A DNA stretch of 5,675 bases from JBNKLG01 sp050292235 (GTDB lineage: Bacteria; Pseudomonadota; Gammaproteobacteria; Chromatiales; Chromatiaceae). Positions 5,616 through 5,675 of the stretch are shown here, in pieces. The stretch is from NCBI GenBank assembly GCA_050292235.1, contig JBNKLG010000116.1:1-5675 (forward strand), read 5' to 3'. The number at the start of each line of letters is the position of its first letter. Within the stretch, counting starts at the first letter, position 1. A model generated the notes under the pieces. It was not told where the DNA came from. It saw only the letters and a program-made list of their open reading frames with translations, and searched no databases. The position numbers were made by a program, and so were the translations under genes.

Positions 5616-5675
5616 CTGAGGTTGAAATTTATTCTGGTAGCGCGATCCACATGCGCCATAGCAGGCGACGGTTAC

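Larger units (their letters stand above)
5436..5675. other. Non-coding tail after the chemoreceptor
   Basis: I find no supported gene in these 240 nt. They contain a nested inverted-repeat element (5448-5551), a perfect 11-bp hairpin (5583-5610), and several ATGC/GCAT words around 5506-5526. On the minus strand the last 45 bases give 14 codons ending in TAA (5631-5629). That could be the C-terminus of a convergent gene entering from the right, but it is too short to assign. Confidence 0.6.

Noticed and set aside
5629..5673. Fourteen minus-strand codons ending in TAA at the right edge (ends WIALPE)
   Set aside because: It could be the end of a convergent gene, but it is too short to tell from chance; sequence to the right of the window would decide.

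Overview
The window looks like ordinary chromosomal DNA of a Gram-negative bacterium, most likely a gammaproteobacterium. The evidence is the periplasmic signal peptide, a chemoreceptor with a helical bimodular (HBM) type sensor and a signalling domain of the length usual in pseudomonad-like receptors, and mid-GC codon use. I cannot name the genus. No IS element, phage gene, tRNA, rRNA or CRISPR array is visible.

Layout. On the minus strand, read from about 3148 down to 1, lie three genes in one direction. They are a secreted von Willebrand factor A (VWA) protein with an intact metal-binding MIDAS motif (3148-1793), a two-transmembrane sensor histidine kinase (1746-169), and the first 57 codons of a response regulator (172 to the window edge). 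Kinase and regulator overlap by the 4-base ATGA, which usually means translational coupling. The VWA and kinase genes are 46 nt apart, and this gap holds a GC-rich hairpin followed by a T-run that could act as a partial terminator. On the plus strand, transcribed divergently, is a 658-residue methyl-accepting chemotaxis protein (3459-5435).

The 310-nt divergent region (3149-3458) is structured. It has a good Shine-Dalgarno site for the VWA gene, a perfect 7-bp inverted repeat just upstream of it, and two consecutive hairpin-plus-T-tract signals on the plus strand just before the chemoreceptor. An AT-rich stretch between the second signal and the chemoreceptor start probably holds its promoter. 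The 240-nt tail after the chemoreceptor has no supported gene. It contains a roughly 104-bp element with nested inverted repeats and then a perfect 11-bp hairpin that may end the transcript.

How the genes may work together. The VWA-kinase-regulator cluster looks like a two-component system co-expressed with a periplasmic protein, which could be its ligand-sensing partner or its output; this is inference from gene order only. The chemoreceptor senses a small molecule in the periplasm and signals to the CheA/CheW array; its divergent position does not prove a functional link. No clearly new system is visible. The points most worth checking are the VWA/two-component arrangement, the possible short transcript in the divergent region, and the nested-repeat element in the tail.
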